Shown: piece after piece, positions 17,657 to 25,880 of the stretch
Numbering within the stretch: the stretch's first letter is position 1
How the letters are laid out: each line of letters begins with the position of its first letter
Source: Tateyamaria omphalii
GTDB lineage: Bacteria > Pseudomonadota > Alphaproteobacteria > Rhodobacterales > Rhodobacteraceae
DNA length: 64,000 nucleotides
Direction: 5' to 3'
NCBI RefSeq assembly: GCF_014651375.1
Contig: NZ_BMWT01000007.1
Span: 1-64,000, forward strand
Notes under the pieces: model-generated
Database searches by the model: none
What the model was told of the DNA's origin: nothing
The model's input: the letters and a program-made list of their open reading frames with translations, nothing else
Translations under genes and position numbers: made by a program

Positions 17657-19048
17657 TCAAATGTCTCGAACGAAGTTGCTGTTTGCTTTCAGCAGGATGG
17701 CAAGCCCAGACGCGACACTCCGGAAGGTCTTTGGATTGACCAGATGGCGCATAAGAAGAGGCGTTTTGCGCATGCGCAGATAGAATTTCTTGTAGGCAAG
17801 TTGCGACCGGGCCTCGGCACCGGCGACAAGCGGATCAATCCGGTCTACCGGCTCACCGCGAATGTAGCGTTGCCAGTACTCGCCATCGATCTTGCCCTCT
17901 TCAACCGCCTCGCGGTGCAGCTGCGTGCCGGGCAATGGGGTCGCCGTGTAAAAGCTCGCGTAATCGATGGGCAAACTGCATGCCATATCGAGGGTCTTGA
18001 GGTACTGTTCTTCGCTCTCGCCCAACCAGCCGACAATAAAGTAGGCAAATGTCTGAATACCCGCTGCCTTGGTCGCGACAATCGCATCCCGTATCTCGTC
18101 CAGGTCGGCGCGCTTCCGCATGCGCCGCAGGATGTCCTCGTCTCCTGACTCGACACCAAACCGCAGGCGGATGCATCCGGCGGATGCCATGGCTTCCAGC
18201 ATCTTGGGATCAACCAGATCAACCCGCGTGGGGGCCTCCCATCGGACCTTGAGACCGGTTTTGCGGATCAAGTCACAAATCTCGTAGACGCGTTTCTTCT
18301 TCATCGTAAACACGTCGTCGTAGAACATGATCTCGCGCACGCCATGGTCCTGGACAAGCTTCGTCATCTCGCCCACCACATCCTCGGCCGAGCGGTACAT
18401 GGATTTCTTGTCGACGGCCTGCTTGAAACAGAAACTGCATTGGAACGGGCACCCACGACTGGAGATCATGGTCGCAAAGGGGCTTTTGGCCATAATCGAA
18501 TGGAACAGGCGCAAATCGGTGGACTTGCGCGAAGGCCACCCCATCGCTTCAAGGTTCAGCATGGGGGCCGCCATGTTGCTAAAGCCCCGGCCAACCAGCC
18601 CACGGATTTGGTCAATGGGCTCATCGGCCTCAAGCGCGTCGGCAAGCTCGGTCATGATCGAAACGCCCTCACCGACACCCACATAGTCGATGCAATCATG
18701 CCAAAGGTTCTCTGCCGCGAAGACCTCGGTGTGCGGTCCCCCCAAAATCACCTTGGCCCCAATGGATTTTGCAATCTTGGCGGCCTCGATCGCGCCGGGA
18801 ACGCCGGGCGTGGTTGTTGTAATGCCCACCAAAGCAGGGTTCAGGTGCGACAGTCGGGCATGCAGTTCTTCCGATGTCAGGCCTTCCGCCTGCGCGTCAA
18901 CGGTGGTGCATTCATGGCCTGCACGCTCCAGCGCAGCTTCGATGTAGCAAAGGCCGAGATGGGGCAAAACGCCCGCCCGTCGCTGCATGAATTTCACCTG
19001 TCGTGAGTTCAGGCATTCGTCAAAGTTTCGGATCAGGGCAACCTTCAT
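17657..19048 (-). CDS. B12-binding-domain radical SAM enzyme
   Basis: 463 residues. The N-terminal part (residues 1-140) is a cobalamin-binding-like Rossmann domain with ITTTTPGVPGAIEAAK and LGGPHTEVFAA. The radical SAM cluster motif is SSRGCPFQCSFCF with Cys200, Cys204 and Cys207. The downstream RLRFGVESGDEDILRRMRKR is typical of the SAM-binding part of B12-dependent radical SAM proteins. Many members methylate unactivated carbons in natural products or remodel rings. It is the first enzyme after luxI (23-base gap, AGGAAGG site). A C-methylation of a sugar or prenyl part is the simplest proposal. Confidence 0.9.
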   Translation of the reverse strand: MKVALIRNFDECLNSRQVKFMQRRAGVLPHLGLCYIEAALERAGHECTTVDAQAEGLTSEELHARLSHLNPALVGITTTTPGVPGAIEAAKIAKSIGAKVILGGPHTEVFAAENLWHDCIDYVGVGEGVSIMTELADALEADEPIDQIRGLVGRGFSNMAAPMLNLEAMGWPSRKSTDLRLFHSIMAKSPFATMISSRGCPFQCSFCFKQAVDKKSMYRSAEDVVGEMTKLVQDHGVREIMFYDDVFTMKKKRVYEICDLIRKTGLKVRWEAPTRVDLVDPKMLEAMASAGCIRLRFGVESGDEDILRRMRKRADLDEIRDAIVATKAAGIQTFAYFIVGWLGESEEQYLKTLDMACSLPIDYASFYTATPLPGTQLHREAVEEGKIDGEYWQRYIRGEPVDRIDPLVAGAEARSQLAYKKFYLRMRKTPLLMRHLVNPKTFRSVASGLAILLKANSNFVRDI

Positions 19049-19071
19049 GAAGACCTTCCTAGTGTTCAGGG

Positions 19072-19731
19072 TTACAGGGCGCGCGCAGCGGTGATGGCAT
19101 GATTGGCGAGATCGACGCCCAGCGTTGGCGAAAGCTCGGCGGGATTGACGAGCGGCTCGGGGCGCAGCTCGTCAATCACCTCTTGCGACACTTCGAAAAG
19201 GCCCGCCACGGTCGCAAGGCCATCGTATCTGTGCACCGCACCAAGCCGCTCAAACCGGCAGCCTGCGCGCCGCAGAATGCGCTCTAGATACAGATCATAG
19301 ACCGACACGATATTGATCAGCCCCGTGTCCAAAGCGTGCGTGAACAGACCGGTCAACAGCTCGCGGGTCACATGGTTGATGCCGTCAAGGCCATAGTTCC
19401 GCACTGCTTCCGTATCGACACAGAACCGCGAACTTTCATGGATCAACGGATCCCGGACAGGGCCTGATGGCGCACCAACTTCTGGAAACACGTCTCGCAA
19501 CATGTTTGGGCCGGTTGTCGGCAGCAACCGCAACGAAGCAAGAAGTCGGCCCTGATCGGTGACACAAATATACAGAGGGTCCAAGTCGTCAAACCGGTCC
19601 TTCTCTGCGTTGTCGACGACGGTCAGGCTCCAATTGCGTCGATGTTTGAACTGCCGTGCTCGCAGCGCGAACATCTGTTTAGCCAGTGGGATATGTGCGG
19701 AAATTTGGGAGGCTCTAAAGGCTTCAATCAT
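19072..19731 (-). CDS. luxI: LuxI-family acyl-homoserine-lactone synthase
   Basis: 219 residues with the family marks in order: ARQFKHRRNW (conserved Arg, Phe and Trp), DRFDDLDPLYI, GRLLASLRLLPTTGPNML, and HESSRFCVD with the acyl-pocket region after it. It makes an N-acyl-homoserine lactone from SAM and an acyl carrier protein thioester. It is the first gene of the long operon, so signal synthesis and product enzymes are made from the same transcript, a positive loop. An AGGAC site precedes the ATG. A lux-box-like palindrome lies 61 bases upstream. The acyl chain length cannot be read safely from the sequence. Confidence 0.95.
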   Translation of the reverse strand: MIEAFRASQISAHIPLAKQMFALRARQFKHRRNWSLTVVDNAEKDRFDDLDPLYICVTDQGRLLASLRLLPTTGPNMLRDVFPEVGAPSGPVRDPLIHESSRFCVDTEAVRNYGLDGINHVTRELLTGLFTHALDTGLINIVSVYDLYLERILRRAGCRFERLGAVHRYDGLATVAGLFEVSQEVIDELRPEPLVNPAELSPTLGVDLANHAITAARAL

Positions 19732-19792
19732 TGAAACGTCCTGCTGGCTTACGGGCTACCAACAAGCATTAGAAAGTCTCTTTTGGGGGTCG

Positions 19793-19810
19793 CCTCGTAA
19801 AATTACGAGG
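19793..19810 (-). promoter_or_regulatory. lux-box-like palindrome upstream of luxI
   Basis: The 18-base CCTCGTAAAATTACGAGG is a perfect inverted repeat (8-2-8). It ends 61 bases before the luxI start, and a -10-like TCTAAT (complement of 19768-19773) lies 19 bases further in. This matches the usual geometry in which LuxR-type activators bind over the -35 region. The divergent luxR gene makes this the obvious operator. Binding itself is inference. Confidence 0.75.
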
Positions 19811-20278
19811 TTTATGCGACAGACAATCCAATCAAACCACGGGCACAGACTCAGGCCACAGGTGGCATTTCGTATCAACAAGGAAAAGAAGAACCCGCAG
19901 TCTTTGCGCCTTCGAATTGCCTATTTAAACTTGCCGGACAAAGCGTCAAGAAAGTTCTATTAATCTGTGGCCTTAGCTCTGCCTCAACGAGGTCCGGTTC
20001 GACATAGGACATGCGCATTGATCGACCGGTGCCACCAAGGTTGAACCGTCACGTTGGACACGCTCAAACCTTGAAACCAACGCACGCCAAAGGGAACGAA
20101 CCAAGCGGAAATGCGGGTTATGAAAGTCAAAATGACTATGAAAAATTGTGCGGAATTCGCAGTCAACCCTGCCCAGAACACCATCAATCAGGCTTCAAAA
20201 CAGCTTAAAAGCGCGGATATTCGCCACTCGATACCCGTATAGCTTGCATGCGTTCCGAGTCGGCGTAATGCTACCAAA
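19811..20278. other. Gene-poor luxI-luxR intergenic region
   Basis: About 470 bases without a gene I can defend. It is poorer in GC than its flanks. It has a possible hairpin (CAAGGTT at 20036-20042 with AACCTTG at 20067-20073). A 43-codon frame from ATG 20111 ends with TAG at 20240-20242 and is in register with luxR. The luxR promoter should lie here. Confidence 0.5.
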
Positions 20279-21013
20279 TTGATATTTCCGACGATTACCG
20301 AGAGTTCCGCCCTGTCTGCATCGTGCCCGATATCCGAGCTTATCTCACAAACGTTGGAAGATACGGATTCAACCAATCTTGATCCCTCCCTTCACTTGAT
20401 TTGCAAACAATTCGATTTCCTCAATGCAACATTCCTAATGCTCGAACAAACGGACGGCGGTCCCAATGAACAGCTGGTCACAACCTACCCGCAGAAATGG
20501 ATCAACAAGTATTTGGAGAGCGATTACTTTGAAGTCGATCCAATAATTCGACAAAGTACGAAATCCGTATTGCCGATCAACTGGTGCGACGTCAAACCAG
20601 AGACTCCCGAAGAATTCGATTTTCTATGCGACGCCCGCGCCCACGGCGTTGGCAGCGCCGGTATCACCGTGGCCCTACACACACCTTCCGGCAGCCGCGC
20701 CTTGTTATCATTGACCGCGGACGACTCGGCAGGGTGTTGGGGGCGGCGCATGGAACAGATCGCGGCTGACGTCACATATGCCACATGCATCTTGTACAAC
20801 TCTCAACGGCACCGGTCGAAACCCGAGCTGACCCGAAGGGAAAGGGAAGTGTTGACCTGGGCTGCCAAAGGAAAAAGCGCATGGGAAACCGGACAAATCC
20901 TCGGGATCTCCCAGCGGACTGTAGAATTCCACGTCAAGAACACATGTGGAAAACTGAAAGTGGTCTCCAAAACCCAAGCCGTGAGCCTGGCTGTTTCCAA
21001 TAGTCTGATTTAG
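20279..21013 (+). CDS. luxR: LuxR-family quorum-sensing regulator
   Basis: 244 residues. The N-terminal autoinducer domain carries the conserved pocket WINKYLESDYFEVDPIIRQS followed by LPINWCDV (Trp, Tyr, Asp, Pro and Trp of LuxR proteins). The C-terminal LuxR helix-turn-helix begins ELTRREREVLTWAAKGKSA and contains ISQRTVEFHVKN. It is divergent from luxI and should act on the palindrome before luxI. The start is taken at TTG 20279 because no in-frame ATG lies between the last upstream stop and residue 42. No clear ribosome site precedes it, so the start and expression level are less sure than the function. Confidence 0.9.
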   Translation: MIFPTITESSALSASCPISELISQTLEDTDSTNLDPSLHLICKQFDFLNATFLMLEQTDGGPNEQLVTTYPQKWINKYLESDYFEVDPIIRQSTKSVLPINWCDVKPETPEEFDFLCDARAHGVGSAGITVALHTPSGSRALLSLTADDSAGCWGRRMEQIAADVTYATCILYNSQRHRSKPELTRREREVLTWAAKGKSAWETGQILGISQRTVEFHVKNTCGKLKVVSKTQAVSLAVSNSLI

Positions 21014-21429
21014 CCGCCAACAACACTAGGAAGCTGAATCTTGGCGCGGGATCAGGCCGCTTAATCCCAAGCATCAGCAACATTGCAGGTGAGGTCGACG
21101 ATCGCTGACGCTGCCCGCCGGGAAACAGTTTCAAGGTCGCATGATCAACCTTATCGAAAATAAAACTTGTCACGCATCGCGTTTGATATCTTAGGCCAAA
21201 ATGCAACAAACACTGGACGTTTGGCAGAAACAGAAGTGACGCAGACGCGCTGCTTCGATAAAATGTTGAGGTCGGCTCCGTCCCTGTTTCAACGGCCAGC
21301 TGCGCGACATCGCCATGGTATGGCGGCGCTTTTGCCCCCAGAATGATATCATAAGCGCCTCACCTTTTCGGCGCCACTTATGTCCAATAATATTGCCTGA
21401 TCGGACATGATGATCCTAAGCTCAAAACC
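21014..21429. other. Intergenic region between luxR and the integrase remnant
   Basis: About 415 bases without a supported gene. It holds an inverted repeat CGCCAT-GGT-ATGGCG at 21311-21325 and a spaced TGTCC/GGACA pair near 21380-21407. Either could belong to the recombinase promoter or its target site, but neither is distinctive. No terminator with a T tract follows luxR. Confidence 0.4.
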
Positions 21430-22323
21430 ATGAATGACGATCCAGCGCACCGGCCCAAGCCCCCGTCTACATCACGTCCGGCGGCCCAAAGCACCCAACT
21501 GGCCTACACAGCCGACTGGAAGCACTTCACCCGTTGGTGCCGCTTGCAAGGCGCCAGTCCCTTACCGCCATCACCTGAATTGGTAGGGCTCTATCTTGCC
21601 AATCTGGCCTCTCCACCAGACACCTCCCCTGCCCTTTCCGCCAGCACGATTGACCGCCGCCTGTCCGGACTTGTCTGGAACTACGCGCAGCGCGGGACAT
21701 CCCTCGACCGACAGGACAGTCACATCACCACAGTCTTGACCCGGATCAAACGGACACACACGCGCCCACCGGTTCAGAAACAAGCAATCCGCTTGGACGA
21801 CATCCTCGCCATGGCCGCCACTTTGCCATTCGATTTGCGCGGGCTCCGGGACCGCGCAATCCTGCTGCTGGGCCACGCGTGCGCTCTCGGACGGTCAGAG
21901 ATCGTAAGCCTCGACATCGGACACTCCACCATACCGGGTTCCAGCGGCCAGATCGAGATTCTGGATGACGGCGCGGTATTGACGCTGAAAACGCGAACAG
22001 GGTGGCGGAAGGTTGAAATTGGTCGGGGATCAACGGACCAAACCTGCCCGGTGCACGCTGTGGAACAATGGCTGCACTTTGCCAAGATCGACCACGGCCC
22101 CATCTTTGTGCGCACGTCCCGGGACGGGAAGCAGGCGCTCGACCAGCGCCTCAACAGCAAACATGTCGCCCGACTCATCAAGTCCACCGTGCTGAACTCC
22201 GGTATCCGCGCAGACCTGCCAGAGGCCGAACGCCTTGCCCTCTATTCCGGCCACTCGCTGCGTAAGGGCATGTTGGTATCAGATCAGGATGTTCGGTCCG
22301 GGGCCTCAAGGAAATCCGCATAA
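21430..22323 (+). pseudogene. Tyrosine recombinase, C-terminally truncated
   Basis: The frame encodes 297 residues. The N-terminal SAM-like core-binding domain (TQLAYTADWKHFTRWCR) and the first part of the catalytic domain are intact: the first catalytic Arg lies in ALGRSEIVSLD, and the His-x-x-Arg pair is in YSGHSLRKGM. After that the protein leaves family sequence and ends within about 20 unrelated residues, so the last His/Trp and the nucleophilic Tyr are missing. The point of change (near 22265) lies beside the end of parB, and the remnant overlaps parB's 3' end by 40 bases. It looks like a deletion or rearrangement junction. The product cannot perform strand cleavage. Confidence 0.8.
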
Positions 22324-23273
22324 AGTCGGTCAAGGTTCTCGGCCAGATACTCGCCAAAAGCGGAGGAATCCTTCGAAGTCAGCGAGATGCTATAGGCCCG
22401 CCCGGCCCGCCCGATCACACCCTTGATCCGCCCCTCGCCAGCGGTCCAGGTCCGCTTGGGGGGCGCCGCCTTGGCACGACGGCGTTTCGGCCCCTTCCCC
22501 GCTTCTTCGACCTTGCTGTGCATGATCTCGAACTTCGTATCGCTGTCGAGCTGGTCAAACCCCTCGGTCTTGAGGATGCGATACGCGATACCCTGATTGG
22601 CCTCGTCCGCCATCAGTTTCTTGAACCCCTCCCAGCGGTCCCGCCCGATCTGCTTGGCGGGTCCAATGGCCGTCACAATCTGCTCCGGCACCGTCTGTGC
22701 TACGGCCAGCATCCGTGACAGCAACGTCCCATCAATGGTCAGCGCTCGCTGAATGACATCCTTGCCCTGCCCCAGATCGAACAGGTTCCGCGCAAACAGC
22801 GCCTTCTCGATAAAGGACAGGTCCGCCCGCGCCGTGTTCTCCTGACCCTGCGCCAGCACATGAGCCTCGTCGTCCATCTCCTTGACGACCGCGCGCACCG
22901 GACAGCCCAGATCCCGCGCCACCCGCACACGGCGATGCCCGAAGACCACCATGTACCGATCCGCCGCCTCGGGATGCGGGCGCAGCAGCACAGGCGTGTC
23001 CTGACCGCTGGCCTTGATCGACGCCTTAAGCTCATCATAGGCCTCGTCGTCCCCCGTCAGACGGTCATTGACGAAGGAGACATCGATCAGATCGGGATCG
23101 ATCTCGACAATGGTTTCGCCTTCCATCAGCCGCTTGGAATGCTCGGCCAGACTGTCGATCGACACTTTCATCGATTTCGACGCCCCACGCATGGCATAGC
23201 TCGACCGCCCTGCCCCGCTTGGCGTGTCGGTTGGCTGCCCAATCACGGATTTCAACAGGTCTTTTCTGGCCAT
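22284..23273 (-). CDS. parB: ParB/RepB-type plasmid partition protein
   Basis: 329 residues. It begins MARKDLLKSVIG, as RepB proteins of alphaproteobacterial repABC-type plasmids do. The ParB core has the arginine patch VFGHRRVRVARDLG and ALAQGQ-like VLAQGQENTARADLSFIEKA. A helix-turn-helix region follows (ALTIDGTLLSRMLAVAQTVP), then a basic linker and a C-terminal dimer region. It starts with a strong GGGAGGA site. It binds parS sites for segregation together with ParA, but the adjacent parA is broken. No repC follows; instead the truncated recombinase lies there. Confidence 0.9.
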   Translation of the reverse strand: MARKDLLKSVIGQPTDTPSGAGRSSYAMRGASKSMKVSIDSLAEHSKRLMEGETIVEIDPDLIDVSFVNDRLTGDDEAYDELKASIKASGQDTPVLLRPHPEAADRYMVVFGHRRVRVARDLGCPVRAVVKEMDDEAHVLAQGQENTARADLSFIEKALFARNLFDLGQGKDVIQRALTIDGTLLSRMLAVAQTVPEQIVTAIGPAKQIGRDRWEGFKKLMADEANQGIAYRILKTEGFDQLDSDTKFEIMHSKVEEAGKGPKRRRAKAAPPKRTWTAGEGRIKGVIGRAGRAYSISLTSKDSSAFGEYLAENLDRLYADFLEAPDRTS

Positions 23274-23308
23274 GTCATCCTCCCTTTCGCACGCTCAAAA
23301 ATCCAATC

Positions 23309-23325
23309 TGCACGGCTGTCAAAAC
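23309..23325. promoter_or_regulatory. parS-like repeat, copy between parA and parB
   Basis: The 17-base TGCACGGCTGTCAAAAC occurs here, directly after the parA remnant stop and before parB, and again at 24623-24639 upstream of parA. It has partial dyad symmetry (TTTGCAC / GTCAAA in the other copy). The repABC group places parS in these positions. The exact-copy repeat is seen; the parS role is inferred. Confidence 0.55.
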
Positions 23326-24441
23326 TCATGGCACATCCCGGCCCCAAGCCTGGTGGACAAGGCCCGCAATCTCGTCATTCACAGCATTCAGCGACCCCAT
23401 CGCCCGGTCATAGGTGGACCGCACGAATTGCGCCCGTAATGCCCGCGTCCGAAATCGCGGTCGACTTCACCATCTGCGCTTCCAGCATCTGCTCGGGGAA
23501 CATGGCCTGAAGAAAGCCGACCATCTGCTTCTGCGGCCCATCGGTTGGCTCGAACCGGGTGACCAGATAGCGGAACCATTTCAGCCGCATCTCTGCACCG
23601 GCCTCGCGGATGGTTTGCAGGATGCCACCCAGCATCAACAGGAACTGGCTCATCGACATGACGTCCAGCATCTGGGGGTGCACAGTGATCAGCACGGAAC
23701 TCGACGCTGTCAGGGCCGTTAGGGTCAGATACCCAAGCTGCGGCGGGCAATCGATGACCACGATGTCATACTGGTCCTCAACCTCCTCGAGCGCTTTCGA
23801 GATGCGGGTAAAGAACGCGCGCCCTTCAGAAGGGTCGCGGCTGGTGAGAGCCACGCTGGCCGGAACAATATCAAGGTTCGGGAAGTTCGTGGGCCGGATC
23901 ACCGTGCTGATCGGCTGGCGTTCCTCGTCATAGCGCAACGTCTCGTAAAGCGACGAAACAGAGTCTAACTCGGGCTGAATCCCGTGCAACGCGGTCAGTG
24001 AGGCCTGCGGGTCAAGATCAATGGCCAGCACCCGATGCCCCTTGAGCGCCAGATGCTGCGCCAGATGCGCCAGATGACGTGCAGCTCTTCACCCTCAGCC
24101 CGGTGCGGCAGGTACTGACGCTTGCCGGGGCGCCCGTGGGCGTCCAGATAGGCGCGCAGCTCCAGCATCTGTTCAGCCGAATAGGACCGCCGCCCTGACG
24201 GTGATGTCTCGGGCTCAGGGCCTTTGCCCTCAAGGTGCAGCTTCTTGATCGTGGATTGCGTGACCCCAAGGAAATAGGCGACCTCGGCCAGTGGAAACTG
24301 CCGCAGGCCCTTCTGGGCGTTTGGAGGATACTGCTCCTGACGCAGAATGTTCAGCCTGTCAGAAATCAATTCCCCTTGCCGAAGGATGATTTCATCAAAG
24401 GACATATCGCCCACAATAGGCTCTAATTGGGGATTTCCCAT
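23326..24441 (-). pseudogene. parA: ParA/RepA-type partition ATPase, broken by two lesions
   Basis: The frame starts at ATG 24441 (MGNPQLEPIVGDMSFDE) with an N-terminal DNA-binding region (AYFLGVTQSTIKKLHLEGKG). It reads normally to EGEELHVI and then shifts. The ATPase body resumes in another frame at HLAQHLALKGHRVLAIDLDP, so the whole Walker A block expected between them is gone. Three copies of GCGCCAGAT (24046-24054, 24058-24066, 24067-24075) lie at that junction. A second shift near 23430-23437 removes about ten residues after DAGIT. The proper C terminus QFVRSTYDRAMGSLNAVND then follows in yet another frame to a stop at 23326. Walker-B-like VIDCPPQLG is intact. No working ATPase can be made. 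Confidence 0.85.
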
Positions 24442-24511
24442 GCTGCCGCCTCGTGTAATATCGCTTTTTGCGCGATTTCTACCGTTAAACTGTGCTTAAC
24501 GCGGAACCGAC

Positions 24512-24520
24512 TTATCCACA
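24512..24520 (+). promoter_or_regulatory. Perfect DnaA box upstream of the parA remnant
   Basis: TTATCCACA matches the strong E. coli DnaA box exactly. It lies in the 263-base gap between the parA remnant and ackA, close to a parS-like copy. Such a 9-mer can occur by chance in a window this size, so a replication role is only suggested by its position. Confidence 0.4.
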
Positions 24521-24622
24521 ACGATTTTTTCAACCCGTGATGGGGCAAGGGGCTGTGGTGGCGAGGATTAGCCAAACAGAGAATTTCGTTTATCCAGCTG
24601 TTTTAATTACGATTTTCGGATT

Positions 24623-24639
24623 TGCACGGCTGTCAAAAC
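24623..24639. promoter_or_regulatory. parS-like repeat, copy upstream of parA
   Basis: The second exact copy of the 17-base TGCACGGCTGTCAAAAC. It lies in the gap between ackA and the parA remnant, a usual place for a centromere or operator site of a par operon. A 14-base match also lies inside ackA at 24950-24963, where it is explained by the coding sequence. Confidence 0.55.
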
Positions 24640-24704
24640 CTGAATCGCACCCCGCCAAAGGCCATGAAAAGTCCAATCGAACACCCAAAACCGGGAAACG
24701 CGGC

Positions 24705-25880
24705 TCAGGATGCCCTCTGCGCGCGCTGCCACATGGCACTGTTGACCGCGCGGGCGATGATGCGTTCCTCGTCTGTGGGAATGACCATGACCCGCGTTGG
24801 ACCGCTGTTGATGTCACGCGCGTTCTGTTGGTTGAGAGTCGGATCGATGGAGATCCCGAGATAGTCTAACCCCTCAACAATGCGCCGCCGGATCAGGGCC
24901 GCATTCTCCCCGATCCCACCACAGAATACCAAGCCGTCAATCCCGCCCAGCACGGCTGTCAAAGCCCCGATCTCGCGACGGGCACGAAACACGTAGTAGT
25001 CAATCGCCTGCCCTGCTTCTGGTCGATCCGAAGCCAGAAGATCACGCATGTCGCTCGTCTCGGCCGACAGCCCAAGCAAGCCGCTTTGGTGGTACAGCAT
25101 CTTCATCACATCGTCTGGTGCGATGCCCCTTTGCTGGATCAGATACAGCACCACCCCCGGATCGATCTGACCGCAGCGGGTGCCCATCGGCAGGCCATCA
25201 AGGGCAGAAAACCCCATGGTGGAACCGACGCTTTTCCCCTCGCGCACAGCGCACATCGATGCCCCGTTTCCAAGATGGGCAATCACCATCCGTTTCTTGT
25301 GCAGCTCCGGTTCATCACAGGCGATGACGCCGGTGATGTAATCATAGCTCAGCCCGTGAAACCCGTACCGCCGCACCCCCTCGTCATAGAAGTTGCGGGG
25401 CAGTGCGAAGGTATCGTTGACCCACGGGTGGCCACGGTGAAAGGCCGTATCGAAACACCCGACTTGCACCGCGTCCGGAAAGGCAGCACGGGCCGCCTCA
25501 ACACCCGCCAGGTTGTGCGGCTGATGCAGCGGAGCTAGGGGCGAGAACTCCGCCAGTGCCGTCAGAACATCCGGGGTCAGCACCATGGGTTCGGCAAATT
25601 GTGGGCCGCCGTGCACGATGCGATGTCCGATGCCGGTGATGGCAAGACCCTCCATGTGCGGCTTCAACGTCTCGATAACGTGGCCGAGGGCCGCAGCGTG
25701 CGTCGCGGCGCTGAGGGTTTGGACGGTTTTCTCCCCTGCCCGTTCCAGGACCAACCGGGCATCCGCGCCCAGCCCATCCACCTGTCCGGTCAGCAGCATC
25801 TCGGGTTCGGATGCGTCTCGGTAGAGCCCGAATTTCAGCGAAGAAGACCCGGTGTTCAGCGTCAGGATAGCAGCGTTCAT
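24705..25880 (-). CDS. ackA: Acetate kinase
   Basis: 391 residues, normal length, beginning AAILTLNTGSSSLKFGLYR. Family signatures are visible: HRIVHGG, RRYGFHGLSYDYI, AHLGNGASMCAVREGKSVGSTMGFS and VFCGGIGENAALIRRRI. It makes ATP and acetate (or propionate/butyrate) from the acyl phosphate. Its ATG overlaps the stop of the MaoC-PTB gene (ATGA), so the acyl-CoA to acyl phosphate to ATP route is coupled. It is the last gene of the phaC operon. Confidence 0.95.
   Translation of the reverse strand: MNAAILTLNTGSSSLKFGLYRDASEPEMLLTGQVDGLGADARLVLERAGEKTVQTLSAATHAAALGHVIETLKPHMEGLAITGIGHRIVHGGPQFAEPMVLTPDVLTALAEFSPLAPLHQPHNLAGVEAARAAFPDAVQVGCFDTAFHRGHPWVNDTFALPRNFYDEGVRRYGFHGLSYDYITGVIACDEPELHKKRMVIAHLGNGASMCAVREGKSVGSTMGFSALDGLPMGTRCGQIDPGVVLYLIQQRGIAPDDVMKMLYHQSGLLGLSAETSDMRDLLASDRPEAGQAIDYYVFRARREIGALTAVLGGIDGLVFCGGIGENAALIRRRIVEGLDYLGISIDPTLNQQNARDINSGPTRVMVIPTDEERIIARAVNSAMWQRAQRAS

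Noticed and set aside
19984-20187. 67-codon minus-strand frame in the luxI-luxR gap
   Set aside because: No ribosome site, no recognisable family and biased composition; it lies in the region expected to hold promoters.
23995-24441. A separate small DNA-binding protein from the first half of parA
   Set aside because: The frame ends in nonsense (WRIWRSIWRSRG) right where the ATPase body resumes in another frame; it is a fragment of parA.
24950-24963. Third copy of the parS-like repeat
   Set aside because: A 14-base match inside ackA that encodes the conserved LTAVLGG segment; explained by protein coding.
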